Program-made: the position numbers and the translations under genes
The notes under the pieces: model-generated
Database searches by the model: none
What the model was told of the DNA's origin: nothing
What the model saw: the letters and a program-made list of their open reading frames with translations, nothing else
From: Monomorium pharaonis
Taxonomy: Eukaryota; Arthropoda; Insecta; Hymenoptera; Formicidae
DNA: 64,000 nt
Reading direction: 5' to 3'
NCBI RefSeq assembly: GCF_013373865.1
Contig: NC_050469.1
Coordinates: forward strand, 17,169,046 to 17,233,045
Shown here: piece after piece, positions 11,324 to 22,456 of the stretch
Layout: the number at the start of each line of letters is the position of its first letter
Position numbering within the stretch: position 1 is the first letter of the stretch

Positions 11324-11760
11324 ACGCGGATGCCCGTACACCCAGATAGCGTGGGATTCTATGCGGTTACATCGCTACGATATTGTCCACATAGCCACCC
11401 CCCACTATGTGGTCCCACTATCCTACCCATTAAAAAATTACTTCCTACGGCTTAGCCGTGAAATGATATGGGACTATTCCTCGTACAGCTTATGGCTATT
11501 TTATCAGGGAACAGCCCCACGTCCCTTGAAGGATTACCCTTCCTTACTTTATATGGGATTATTCTACATAATATCCTACATAGTAGTAATGGTTCCCTAC
11601 TCAGCTTGGAAGCGGGGATTCCAATCCCCGAGTATACTTTAGTATTACCCTGCGCTGGTGTTACCCTTTGGTTTAAACGTGGACGTAGCACGAACGCACA
11701 CCAAACAAACGATTTTATTGACAGGGTCGAAAAGTGGATGTGATACGTAGTTCTACATCC
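11324..11760. repeat. Dispersed repeat A, copy 1
   Basis: The region shares ordered blocks with 14,340-14,800: a GCCCGTACACCC start, a second block around GCGGTTACATCGC, and a distal block GGAAGCGGGGATTCC...GAGTATA...CCCTGCGC. The two copies have diverged by small indels. I see no coding capacity. It may be the untranslated part of a retroelement, but the class is unknown. Confidence 0.6.
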
Positions 11761-11865
11761 ACGTTTTGTTGATGCTGCATCCACATTTCGGTCGCATGAA
11801 AAAGGCAGCGGTGACCGCTCTCAGGTTTCTCTCTGCCATAACTAATGAAATCTGTCAATTTTTGT

Positions 11866-12290
11866 TATTGTCCTGTAAACGCGTATTGTGTAACAGTAAT
11901 GTGTTTTTTGAGGGGTTTTCGGTCGTCAAATAAAATTAATCAAGAGTGATTATAATTAATAGATTTATTTGTGAAATCGGTCGACCAATTGCTAACCGCT
12001 CGATGTGTAACCGCGTGTTATGTGACGGTAATTTGTATTTCTTCGAGCGGATTTCAGTCACCGAATAATTAATCAATAGCGACTTCTTAATAGTGATTAA
12101 TTAATGAATTTTTTAATAAAATCGGTTGATTGAGTGCTTGATATTGTATAGTAAACAAGTACATTGTATGATAGTGGCGTATTTTTGTCTTTAAGTGATT
12201 ATCAGTCACAGAAATAATCAATCGATAAAGTGATTAAAGTAATTGAGATTGTGATAACATAATAATTGACTGATAAATTTGTCATTAAAT
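11866..12290. repeat. Three diverged ~135-bp tandem units
   Basis: Units starting near 11,871, 12,005 and 12,145 share the order TGTAA(C/A)CGCGT, GTGTAACAGTAAT, a TCGGTC(A)-type block, AATTAATCAA(G/T)AG, and AAATCGGTYGAYY. Identity is low, perhaps 60-65 percent by eye, so the array is old. It lies next to the 3' end of the LINE fragment and may be part of another element. Confidence 0.5.
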
Positions 12291-13371
12291 TTCTCGTTTT
12301 ATTCGAGTGAACAGATGGAATGTAAAGTTAGTGTAATTGTAGTTAGTGTAATTAAAAAAACTCTTATGTGGAACTCAACTCAAGATTCATTCGTTTCAAA
12401 GAAGCAGCAGATTGTGTTATAATCATGAAGTCATTAAATCATTATTGTAAGTGAATGAGAGATTGATTGAAGTTTATTTAACTTTCTCAGCTATTATGTT
12501 ACATAGATTTACATACATGCTTCTTTAACATCCGCTTAAATACATCGATTATTTCACAATTTCTAATTTCTGCTGGCAAGGTATTGTATAATTTTACGTT
12601 CTCGTAACATACGTTTTTTTGCGCACTTCTGGTTCTAACGAATTTTATTGCGATAGTCCTTTGTCTTATTTTTCTTCATTACTAATTACTTCTAGTCTAT
12701 TCCTTAAGTAATTCGACGCTCAGTTATGTAGAATCTTAAATATAAATATGCATACATTATAGTGTAGTCTCTGTTTTATAGACATATAAATAAATTGCAA
12801 CGCTTGTAACATGTGTTCTATTTTAGTATATCTATTACATTGTAGTATTACTCGCATAGCCCGATTCTGTGATACTTGCAATTTATTCAATTGTGTTTCT
12901 CCTATATCTACCAGTAATGTTGCACAATACTCAAAATGCGATGCTATTATTGACTTATATATAATACACCTTGTATATGCCGATATGTAGTTTCCTATCA
13001 TATTTAAGAAACCTGTTTTTTACCAAATTTTCTTTAACATATAATCACAGTGGTCCTTAAATCTAAGCTTATCATCAATAATTATACCTGAATACTTTAT
13101 TACGTTCACACGTTCTATTTCCGTTCGGTCTAGGCATTTCAACACAATATTTTCATCTAAATCCTTTCTTATACTTTTCAAAACTATAAATTTTGTTTTG
13201 CTAGCATTCATTTTTAACATATTCAGCCTCATCTACTCTTCTACCATATTAAATATTAAATTCATTTTCTATTTCTGCACTACCTTCTCTAGTTACATAT
13301 ATTAGTGTATCATCCGCGAATATTTTTATACTATAGCCTTCTGGGCAAATTTTTATTATATTATTAATATA

Positions 13372-14232
<861 letters not shown>

Positions 14233-14339
14233 TATATAATAAACAGCAAGGGCCTTTTTTTTGTTTACGCGGAGATGGAAAATCTTCGTAAAGAGTCATC
14301 TAGGAGACCGGATTGCGAAATGGTCAAGTCACTAGGAGG

Positions 14340-14850
14340 ATTAAGACACCCGAGTGCCCGTACACCCGAGTAGGGATTCCATGTGCGTACATCGCAAAAG
14401 ATACTACGCACATGACCTATCCACTAAGGGTGCGTTCCACTTAATGCCCGCAACGCTCGCGAGCGTTGCTTATCCTTGTTTAATATTTGATAACCAACAA
14501 GGATGAAATGATTCCACGGTCGTTGCGAGCTTTAAGTGGAACGCACCCTAAGAATCACACTCAACGATTTCTCCTTCTCCGACGACCTGTTGAACCCCCC
14601 CCCCCCCTTGGTACAGCTGGGGCACTTCAGTGGAGGCGCTCCAAGTTACCGAAAGCGTTTAGCTACTTTTAACGGGAATATAATATACAATATGGCTAGA
14701 TATGCCATTTAATCTACTGATTGGCTCGGAAGTGGGGGATCGCCAAGCCTCGAGTATATATTTATACCCTCCTGCGCGTTTGGACCTTATTATAGTACTA
14801 AAAGTACTATTCTACTTATCGTTATATTATTTAATCTAAATTATATTAAT
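14340..14850. repeat. Dispersed repeat A, copy 2
   Basis: This copy matches 11,324-11,760 in blocks (GCCCGTACACCCGAGTAG; CATGTGCGTACATCGC; CTCGGAAGTGGGGGATC). It holds the 121-bp TAA-flanked MITE and a poly-C run (about 14,597-14,608). Confidence 0.6.
14428..14548. mobile_element. PIF/Harbinger-like MITE, TAA TSD, 121 bp
   Basis: The perfect terminal inverted repeat GGGTGCGTTCCACTTAA pairs with TTAAGTGGAACGCACCC apart from one added base. TAA occurs directly outside both ends (14,425-14,427 and 14,549-14,551). The interior is palindromic around the complementary CGCAACGCTCGCGAGCGTTG hairpin. The 3-bp TWA duplication points to PIF/Harbinger mobilisation. Confidence 0.85.
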
Positions 14851-14855
14851 TTTAA

Positions 14856-15933
14856 CCCTCAATCTTTCCCTATGGGTCGTTTTCGTCCTGCTAAAAACTA
14901 AAACTGCTTAAAACTACTATTCTTAATTTCTCGTACAACCGCGATGCTAGCGCCATCAAAATTGTACTAAAAAGAACTTTGGAGGGGAAGGGTCTTCAGT
15001 GCAAAAGGCCAGCCCGGTCCGTTACTCCAAACGCCAGCTAGATAAAATTCAAATAGGACATTTTCGACCCATAGGGAGGGATTACGTAAGTAAAAATGAC
15101 TTTTTTGAAAAAAAATTTTTTTTTAATTAAGTATTTTCGGACACGTACATACATTTTAGAACATAATTATGTATATATTTTAAGTTGAACATTACAATAA
15201 AAGTTAGAAATCCAGAATACTTTAAGCAAACCAATAAAATTTAGCATTCGGCAAATATTTGGATAATCCAGCGACATTAATTAATAATTTTAAAAAAGGG
15301 AAAAAATGTTTGTATTGTTTATATAAAAATGATAAAATCAATCAGTGTTGTGCTTGATGCAACAAACCGTTTGCAATGATCATCGTTTAAATTGCTGTCA
15401 CGACTGCTTTTAAACTCTGTTCTCTTTTTCTATTTTTATAACATAATTTTGTATTTTTACTATGTATTAAATAATAATTTGTTTAAACTTTAAGCAGAAA
15501 AAATAATTGTAGATTTATTAATGTTTCCCTATTTTAAAACACTATTCATCATCCTCAAAAAATACCAATTTATACGCTAAAATTGGATATCTGCTTTCAT
15601 TCTACGTTGATCAGACATTTTTTTCATAAAAAGGAACTTTTTTCCTACCAGAAACTGATTAAAAAAAATTTTTTTTTTAAACTTTTACTATCGCTATATA
15701 TATATTTTTTAAATTAACTTTTTTACCGATTTTTTTCATTATTTATTAAAAAATACATATTAAATTTGGGAGAGCGGGATAATATAATGGCAGTTTCTTA
15801 AAGAGAAATGTTTAAAGAGTATATATAATTTTTTTCAGATTTTTTAAATCATGTATATAGTTATAAGGGCGAAGACGAAAACGACCCATAGGTAGGGATA
15901 CAGGGTGCCGAAAAACACGGTAGGGATTGAAGG
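14856..15933. mobile_element. piggyBac-like non-autonomous element, TTAA TSD, 1.08 kb
   Basis: TTAA flanks both ends (14,852-14,855 and 15,934-15,937). The ends begin CCCTCAATC and, reverse-complemented on the right, CCTTCAATC. Subterminal inverted blocks CCCTATGGGTCGTTTTCGTC occur at about 14,870 and, inverted, at about 15,870-15,893, with a third inverted copy at about 15,060-15,080. No transposase is encoded; the interior is AT-rich. The TTAA site specificity is the hallmark of piggyBac. Confidence 0.75.
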
Positions 15934-16074
15934 TTAAGTCTAATACATAAATTACAATTTAGTCTCCGCAATTCCGATACTTATACCTTATTCATAAACT
16001 TTTAGGTCTGTTCTTTTATATTAGTTATCACTAATTATTCACCCATATGGCGACCAATCCACGCGCTCCAACTA

Positions 16075-17150
16075 TGGTGGTATCAAGTTCTGCTTTTTTT
16101 GTCTATTATGTTCAGCATCTTCTTTACTTTTCATCACCTCTTCACAATATTCTAATAAAGTTTTCCATTTTCCTTCATCGTCTATAGACACAGCCATTAA
16201 CGTTGGAAACTTCAAATCGAGACCCACTTTTAATTTGAGTTATTCTCTTTGTTTGATCCACATTTCACGGAACTCCAGTGTGTGCTGCGCGTCATCCGAG
16301 ATGAATTCGCAATGTGCACACACCAGAGTATCCATTTTACGTATCTTAAATAAATACTTGTTAAAGCATCCATGACTGGTCGCCACCTGTGTGAATCTAA
16401 ATGTCACTTTCAGATCTGTCCCTTCATACCACTCGTAGAATATAGGCATTATTGCTTCCCTAACTCTTTTACCGGATACTCAGCCTCCATGCTTCCAGCA
16501 CCGTACGTCTCTCTTCTTGTCTTATTAGCATTTTTGCTTAACTAGTCAATAATGTCCCACCTAACGGGGCATTTTTAATTCTATTATAGACCATTTGATA
16601 TTTTTTAGCCAATAGATCAAAGGGAATCATTCTCGCTAGGAGCATGGAGGCTTCGTATGACACGGTTCAATATGCTCTCGCAATTCTTAGCGCCAGACAT
16701 CTCTGGAATCGCCTAATAATTAGCCTAATATCTGTATCTTTAACTATGTTATCCCCCCATAGTGGAGATCCATAATTGATTACGAAATGTGTCACTTCGG
16801 AATATAATCTTTTCGTTTTTTCGCTTGGCTCTCTTAGATTAGGCATAAGTCTAATTAAGGAACGTGCAGTGTTTTCCGCCTTTGGTATTATGGTTCTAAT
16901 ATGTTCCTTGAATTCCATTTGTTATCCAAGACTAAACCAAGACATTTAATGGATTTTTTCAATTTTAATCAATGTGTCATCGATCCTGATATTAGTCTGG
17001 GGCAGTATTTTCATTTTATTGCCGAATACCATAATATCCGTCTTTACGGTTGCTACCTTTAGTCCTAATCTCCTCATTACCGAGAAAAGCATACCCAGAA
17101 CAGCAAGGGCTTCAACACAGATCTCTGTGGCTCACAGTGCTCAGTCCGCA
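16075..17150 (-). mobile_element. R1-clade-like LINE, 3' part of ORF2, decayed
   Basis: The - strand frames at 16,667-16,918 (TARSLIRLMPNLREPSEKTKRLYSEVTHFVINYGSPLW) and 16,240-16,449 (THGCFNKYL..., then CAHCEFISDDAQHTLE) correspond to the region after the reverse transcriptase and the C-terminal CX2C...H zinc motif of R1/I-group LINEs. More matching sequence, with stops, lies at about 16,960-17,080 (VFGNKMKILPQTNIRI) and 16,090-16,240. The RT catalytic core is absent, as in a 5'-truncated copy. Confidence 0.75.
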
Positions 17151-17170
17151 TTAATTTTGAACAATTAGAC

Positions 17171-17172
<2 letters not shown>

Positions 17173-17219
<47 letters not shown>

Positions 17220-17228
17220 ATTGATTGA
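17173..17228. repeat. (GA)n plus (GATT)n tail
   Basis: A pure GA tract is followed by four GATT units. On the - strand the (AATC)n then marks the 3' tail of the LINE-like element to its right. Confidence 0.85.
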
Positions 17229-17956
17229 TTACCATATATTTAGCCGGAGGGTATAACCCTGTACGGCTCCCAAGAATATGTACATAATAGCAAACATAAA
17301 ATATAATAGCGGTACAATTGAAAGAAAGTGATACAAAATTTAATAGAGATAACAATACGTAGCAGAATAATGTAGAAAAAGTACAAGTATACAAAGATGA
17401 AAAACAATATTATAAGAAGTATGTAAAAATATGAATACTAACAAAGGGAAGAGAATACAAGAAAGCGGTATGATGCAGTGCAAATCAGTAACTAAAATGA
17501 GATATTGTAGCGGTAGAATACTAAAATAGAGCATAATGCGCGTCTATTACGCTATAGAAACTACAACGAAAGAGTAGTAGCAAACGTGGAAATATAGTAA
17601 TAATAATAATAATAATAAAGAACAAATGATGAAATAATATGAAACAAGTATAGCAAAAGTGATATAAGAAGCAATACAAAAACGTGCCGCTCAAACGTAA
17701 TAAGTCTTCTACTTGAGTGATGGCATGCTCGTTGTAGTAGCAAAACCCTCGACTTCCACTAGGTGAGCCCAAGCTACACTGTCGCATACACAGGAGGAAG
17801 GAGTGAGATATAGACCTAAGGTATGTGTGTATGTAAAGTATGTCTAGCAATGGAAAAATAAAAGAGACGGAGAGATAAAGAAAGTGATCAGCGTGGTCGA
17901 AAAGTATATCGTGTATAAAGTTCAATGGGAGAAAAGGCGAGTGGAAAGACAATGCG

Positions 17957-18670
17957 TCACTGGGGATCAGTAGGCAACGAAGATAAGGATGTGCTGTCCC
18001 GGATAAGTATGGGTAAAGATTGACGCGTTTTTTTTATAAAAACGTTGAGGTTGCGAATATAAGGTCGCAAATAGCTGTGCTCCTTCGCGAACGTGCAGGC
18101 CTCAACCCACAGGCCGTGCACAGCCTTGGGCCAAAGCGGTCGCAAGTAAAGAGAATTGGTGGCCGAACAGCCCAGCACATCATGGAAATTCAACGTGGCA
18201 AGTCTCGACGAGGCACCAATGAGTGTGTCACAAGCAATGGGAGAGACCAGCTGTAAGACAATAGCCTGAGTAGGTCCAGATGACGACGTTGAGGCAAGGG
18301 AAGCAACCGGCGTCCACGGTCGCGTAGAGATTACAAATGAAATTAAGGAAAGTAGATTCATGACAGTCAAAACCTTATGAACAATATTAAGATCGCTGCC
18401 TGTACAGTCAGTGGGGACGCCAGTTAGCAACACCTCACAGGAATCAGAGAAAGACGGATCATTGGGTAGACTCTGAGGAGAGCTCGAAAGAACCAGCGCC
18501 TTAATGCTCTCAACACGTCTTTCGATGGCCAAAAAGCTGTCAATTTTAGACTCAGCGGCCGTAAGTCTCGCATCGAACTGTAAAAATCGATTTTCGAGTG
18601 ATGCAATTTTGTCGACAAGATCGACAAGTACAGCGGTATTGCGCTCGAGGCTGGCGGCAATGTCGCTCAT
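17957..18670 (-). pseudogene. LINE ORF1-like protein (coiled coil + RRM-like)
   Basis: The open frame of 237 codons starts MSDIAASLERNTAVLVDLVD. Residues 1-60 form a heptad-like coiled coil. Residues about 80-230 contain the pattern seen in arthropod LINE ORF1 nucleic-acid-binding domains: a V-L-L-T-G-V-P strand, an SIRPW-like STRPWTP block, and a tail RPYIRNLNVFIKKTRQSLPILI. The upstream part is in shifted frames (18,727-19,280), so the intact ORF1 is not continuous. Function by analogy: a trimeric nucleic-acid chaperone in the LINE RNP. Confidence 0.6.
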
Positions 18671-18953
18671 CGTGACCGAGCCGGAGTTTCCACCGGTCTT
18701 ACCGCGCGCGTTACCGCGCGGCGGCGCTAGGTGGGGGGGCGAGCAGACTCATTCTGCGGATGGGAGGAAGGAGTGCGGTGCATATCGGCTGGAGAAGCGA
18801 CAGCGTCTGATTTAGCGGTGAAGATAATAGAGAAAAAAGAAGGAAAAGGTGATATAGGTGAGAGAGAATAAAATGAGTCTACAGGTGACAGAGAAGGAGA
18901 TGTGGAGAGGGACACGGGTAGTTTTAAAGCGGGCAGTAGAGTCGAAGGCTTCA

Positions 18954-19235
18954 TCAGAGCAGACGACTTAAGGAAACGGTCGTGTCAGCGGCGGCAATCA
19001 GTGTAGCAGGCACGGAGACCTCGTTCACAGCGGTAGAAAACGTAGGAGCAAATGAAGCAGCAGGCGGGGCGCAGCAAGCAGGAGAGTTGTTTGGAGGGAT
19101 AAGCGAGAAGCAGCGAACATGCGACCGTTGTGAGCATTTAATGCATTGCAGGACCACTCTTAGAAGTAAGGCGCCTGTTGCAGATAGCGCAAGTACCAGA
19201 GCTGTCGTCCATCAGCCGACAGCAGAAGCGAAGAT
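18954..19235 (-). pseudogene. PHD-type zinc finger segment of ORF1, frameshifted
   Basis: One frame reads TCAICNRRLTSKSGPAMH and the next register continues LQCIKCSQRSHVRCF. Together they give the CX2C...CX2C...HX2C spacing of a PHD-like finger, with a one-base shift at about 19,138-19,150. A PHD finger at the start of ORF1 is known in some insect LINE families. Confidence 0.55.
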
Positions 19236-19280
19236 AGTATCGCAGGCGGTAAATAGTGATGTCTAAGAGCCACAGATGGC

Positions 19281-19479
19281 ATGAACAGCGATGAGCTCAA
19301 GATTCAGCAGGTAGCCGTGCAGTTAACCTCCAAATCACCAGCTTGGAAAAAAGAATTGACAGAAAGCGCACTCACAGCAGCAATTAGCATGCAACCATGC
19401 GGAGGCACAGACACAACAGTAACCAACGCAAAAGTACAGAGTTAGCGAGCAGCGTGCGATATTACTTACATGCAGCAGA
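19281..19479. other. No gene seen
   Basis: This mixed-composition stretch may be the 5' untranslated part of the ORF1-only LINE. No boundary or target-site duplication could be fixed. Confidence 0.35.
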
Positions 19480-19622
19480 GAGAGAGAGAGAGAGAGAAGA
19501 GATAGAGAGAGAAGAGGAGAGAGAGAGGAGAGAGGAGAGAGAGAGAGAAGAGAGAGATAGAGAGAGAGAGAGAGAGATAGAGAGAGAGAGAAGAGAAAGA
19601 GGATAGAAGAGAGAGAGAGAGA

Positions 19623-19664
<42 letters not shown>

Positions 19665-19668
19665 AGAT
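19480..19668. repeat. Imperfect (GA)n tract
   Basis: GA-rich low complexity of about 190 bases with AGATAG and GAGGAG interruptions. Charged open frames on both strands here are artefacts. Confidence 0.95.
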
Positions 19669-19789
19669 CTTTCTTAGATCCTCTCATCTCTCTTCTCGTA
19701 TCTCTTTCTGCCCTCGATCTCCTCCACCTTCTCTCTCGCCTAGCGTCCTTCTCTTCTCGCCTCGTTCTTTCTCTCTTGCTCTTGTTTTC

Positions 19790-21000
19790 ATTCTCTTTTA
19801 TTAGCTTCTCAGCTATTTTCATACTCTTCTACCACTTTTCTTCTCCATCTTAAAACAATTCTTTTAGCTTCGTTTAACATTTCTAAACGTTACAATGTTT
19901 AACTTTTTTGTGGTAATGCGTTGTACATTAACAAACCCTCATAAATAAACTTTTTTGCGCGCTTCTTGTTTTTCGGAATTCAATAACATATCCCCTGTCT
20001 GCCTAGTTTCGCGTTCTCCCTCTACTATTCTAAGTCTATTACTAAATTGCTCCGGCATCATATTATTTAAGATCTTAAAAATAAATATGCACATATTGTA
20101 ATACAGCCTTTGTCTCTGGTCATACAATTGCAACGCTTGGGTGCATACATTTAACTTGGTACGTTTGTCACATTGCAATATGACTCTCATAGCTCTATTT
20201 TGCGCTATTTGGAGCCTACTTAACTGTGTATCCCCCATATCTATTAGTAGCGTTGCACAATACTCAAAGTGATGTGCTATAATTGTCTTGTATATCGTAC
20301 ATCTAGTGTAAGCCGAGATAAAGTTCCCTATTCTATTTAAAAAACTTATTTTCTTCCCTATTTTCTTTAGCATGTAATCACAGTGACCGCTGAATCTAAG
20401 TCTATCATCAATAATTATGCCCAAGTACTTTATTATTTCTACGCGCTCAATCTCATTTCCATCCAAACATCTCACAATAGTATTGCCTCTCAATTCTTTC
20501 CTTATACCTCTAACTAACATATATTTTGTTTTCCCCGCATTCATTTTCAGTTTATTAATATTCATCCATTCCTCCACTACGTTAAATGCAATATTCAATT
20601 TCCTCTCTATCTCCGCACTACTCTCACCTGTTACATATATTAACGTATCGTCCGCAAACATTTTTATATTACACACATCCGAGCAAACGTTAACAATATC
20701 ATTCATATATATTATAAACAACAATGGGCCCAATACCGAACCCTGTGGCACTCCGTATTCCGTAGTCAGTATCTTAGACCATCTATCATTAAATTGAACT
20801 TGTTGCATTCTATCTTTTAAGTACGACCTAAACCATTCTAGAACTGTTCCTGTAATACCATACTGGTATAATTTCTCTAATAATCTTCCTCTATCAATTG
20901 TCTCGAAAGCCCGTTTAAGATCTACAAAAATAACTCCTACTATTTGTCTCTCACTAATAATCAATTTCCATTCATCTATAACTGTTTGAATTGCTGTTTC
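19790..21000 (-). mobile_element. Jockey-like LINE, copy 2, RT region, cut by assembly gap
   Basis: An uninterrupted - strand frame of about 350 codons runs from the gap edge (21,000) to a stop near 19,939. It contains the RT fingers/palm start (VIFVDLKRAFETIDR), the LEWFRSYLKDR block, YGVPQGSVLGPLLF, the catalytic MFADDTLIYVT, MNAGKTKYMLV and the C-terminal HHFEYCATLL region. It resembles reverse transcriptases of the jockey type. The N-terminal endonuclease would lie beyond the gap, but sequence right of the gap shows no LINE coding, so the gap may hide the 5' end or a truncation. It is better preserved than copy 1. Confidence 0.88.
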
Positions 21001-21500
21001 NNNNNNNNNNNNNNNNNNNNNNNNNNNNNNNNNNNNNNNNNNNNNNNNNNNNNNNNNNNNNNNNNNNNNNNNNNNNNNNNNNNNNNNNNNNNNNNNNNNN
21101 NNNNNNNNNNNNNNNNNNNNNNNNNNNNNNNNNNNNNNNNNNNNNNNNNNNNNNNNNNNNNNNNNNNNNNNNNNNNNNNNNNNNNNNNNNNNNNNNNNNN
21201 NNNNNNNNNNNNNNNNNNNNNNNNNNNNNNNNNNNNNNNNNNNNNNNNNNNNNNNNNNNNNNNNNNNNNNNNNNNNNNNNNNNNNNNNNNNNNNNNNNNN
21301 NNNNNNNNNNNNNNNNNNNNNNNNNNNNNNNNNNNNNNNNNNNNNNNNNNNNNNNNNNNNNNNNNNNNNNNNNNNNNNNNNNNNNNNNNNNNNNNNNNNN
21401 NNNNNNNNNNNNNNNNNNNNNNNNNNNNNNNNNNNNNNNNNNNNNNNNNNNNNNNNNNNNNNNNNNNNNNNNNNNNNNNNNNNNNNNNNNNNNNNNNNNN
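21001..21500. other. Assembly gap, 500 N
   Basis: Exactly 500 N, probably a placeholder of fixed size. Nothing can be said of the content. Open frames across it are meaningless. Confidence 0.99.
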
Positions 21501-21523
21501 ACAAAATTTTAAATTTTATTTTA

Positions 21524-21604
21524 AATGTATTTGATAAAATAAATGAGTATACATAAAACTCGCATAAACATTCTTCACACAAATTACTAAAGCTATGAAA
21601 AATC
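21524..21604. repeat. ~80-bp direct repeat, copy 1
   Basis: TTTGATAAAAT...ACTCGCAT...TTCTTCACACAAATTACTAAAGCTAT is shared with 22,377-22,456 at high similarity and in the same orientation. The 0.8 kb between the copies contains the orphan frame at 21,705-21,941. Confidence 0.75.
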
Positions 21605-21704
21605 TACCAAATACTGTTAAATGATTCATATTTTCTATGATCTTATGAAAATAAATGTTTATTAAAAAATCAAAATATTATTAAAGAAAATTTATGAATG
21701 ACGT

Positions 21705-21941
21705 TTACCGATTATTTGATCTCACTTTACAGTTGTCGATAGATACCATCATGTGTACTATCATGTAGCAATTTATTGTTATATATACTCTTCCTGTAAC
21801 AGTTTTGTCTTCACATTTAAGCAGGTCGGCAATCCTACGGATGATGCCACAGACCACCTCTCCCGCAATAGTTGCATCGCGAGCTTTTCGTGGTGACCGT
21901 TTTTGAATTAATGCGTCAGTAAGATCTAGACAGTGGTTCAA
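21705..21941 (-). CDS. Unrecognised small open frame
   Basis: This - strand frame of 78 codons is less AT-rich than its surroundings and protein-like in composition (LTDALIQKRSPRKARDATIA, then EVVCGIIRRIADLLK). I do not recognise it. It could be an exon or a relic of a mobile element. It lies between two direct repeats, which favours the mobile-element reading. No splice context is convincing. Confidence 0.25.
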   Translation of the reverse strand: MNHCLDLTDALIQKRSPRKARDATIAGEVVCGIIRRIADLLKCEDKTVTGRVYITINCYMIVHMMVSIDNCKVRSNNR

Positions 21942-22376
21942 GTAACTTGACTAATTCGAGATTAATTGCCTTTTCTTTATTATACACTGTAGTACGACTA
22001 GTGATGGAAAAAACAATAATACAACAATCTGGTGCTTTTAGATACTGTTTCAGTAATTCAAATTTAAATCTATAATGTTATTTTTGTCATGAATTATAAT
22101 ATGTAACAAAATATTGAACTGCTTTAAGACAGTAATTATTGCGTATCGGTGTGGTTCTGAGCTACTTGATTACGTGTATCTTCCAAAAGTGAATAGATTT
22201 TGTGCAATTTCCAAAATATCTATATTTCTATCATCCTGATATATGATCATATGAGCATAACAATAATTTTGAAATTTCCAGCCTTACATTTGTTTAGTAA
22301 TAATTACCTAATAATAATTTTAAAAAGTAGGTAAAAGATTAAAACTTGATAACAATATTTGGGGCTTTCTTTCAAG

Positions 22377-22456
22377 TATGTTTGATAAAATGAATTAGCA
22401 CACATGATACTCGCATGGGTGTTCTTCACACAAATTACTAAAGCTATATAAAATTT
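22377..22456. repeat. ~80-bp direct repeat, copy 2
   Basis: Partner of 21,524-21,604, sharing TTCTTCACACAAATTACT and flanking words. It could be LTR remnants or a local duplication. Confidence 0.7.

Larger units (their letters stand above)
17216..19280 (-). mobile_element. ORF1-only LINE-like element with PHD-type finger
   Basis: On the - strand the order is a PHD-like Cys/His segment, a Ser/Pro-rich linker, a coiled coil plus RNA-binding-like ORF1 domain, about 740 bp without coding, and a short (AATC)n tail at 17,216-17,228. That is the layout of LINE ORF1 followed directly by a 3' UTR. I see no endonuclease or reverse transcriptase anywhere between. It looks like a non-autonomous LINE derivative with ORF2 deleted. 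The alternative is that ORF1 and the tail come from different elements. Confidence 0.55.

Noticed and set aside
11324..11400. Possible tRNA gene
   Set aside because: GCCCGTACACCC and GGTTACATCGC suggested arms, but no acceptor stem or anticodon loop can be folded, and the same blocks recur in repeat A copy 2.
17521..17952. 143-codon - strand frame after ORF1 as a LINE endonuclease
   Set aside because: It is rich in Phe, Leu and Tyr with poly-Ile runs from a TAA/ATT repeat and lacks endonuclease motifs; it is better read as 3' UTR.
20944..21534. Frames spanning the N block
   Set aside because: They exist only because N positions have no stop codons.
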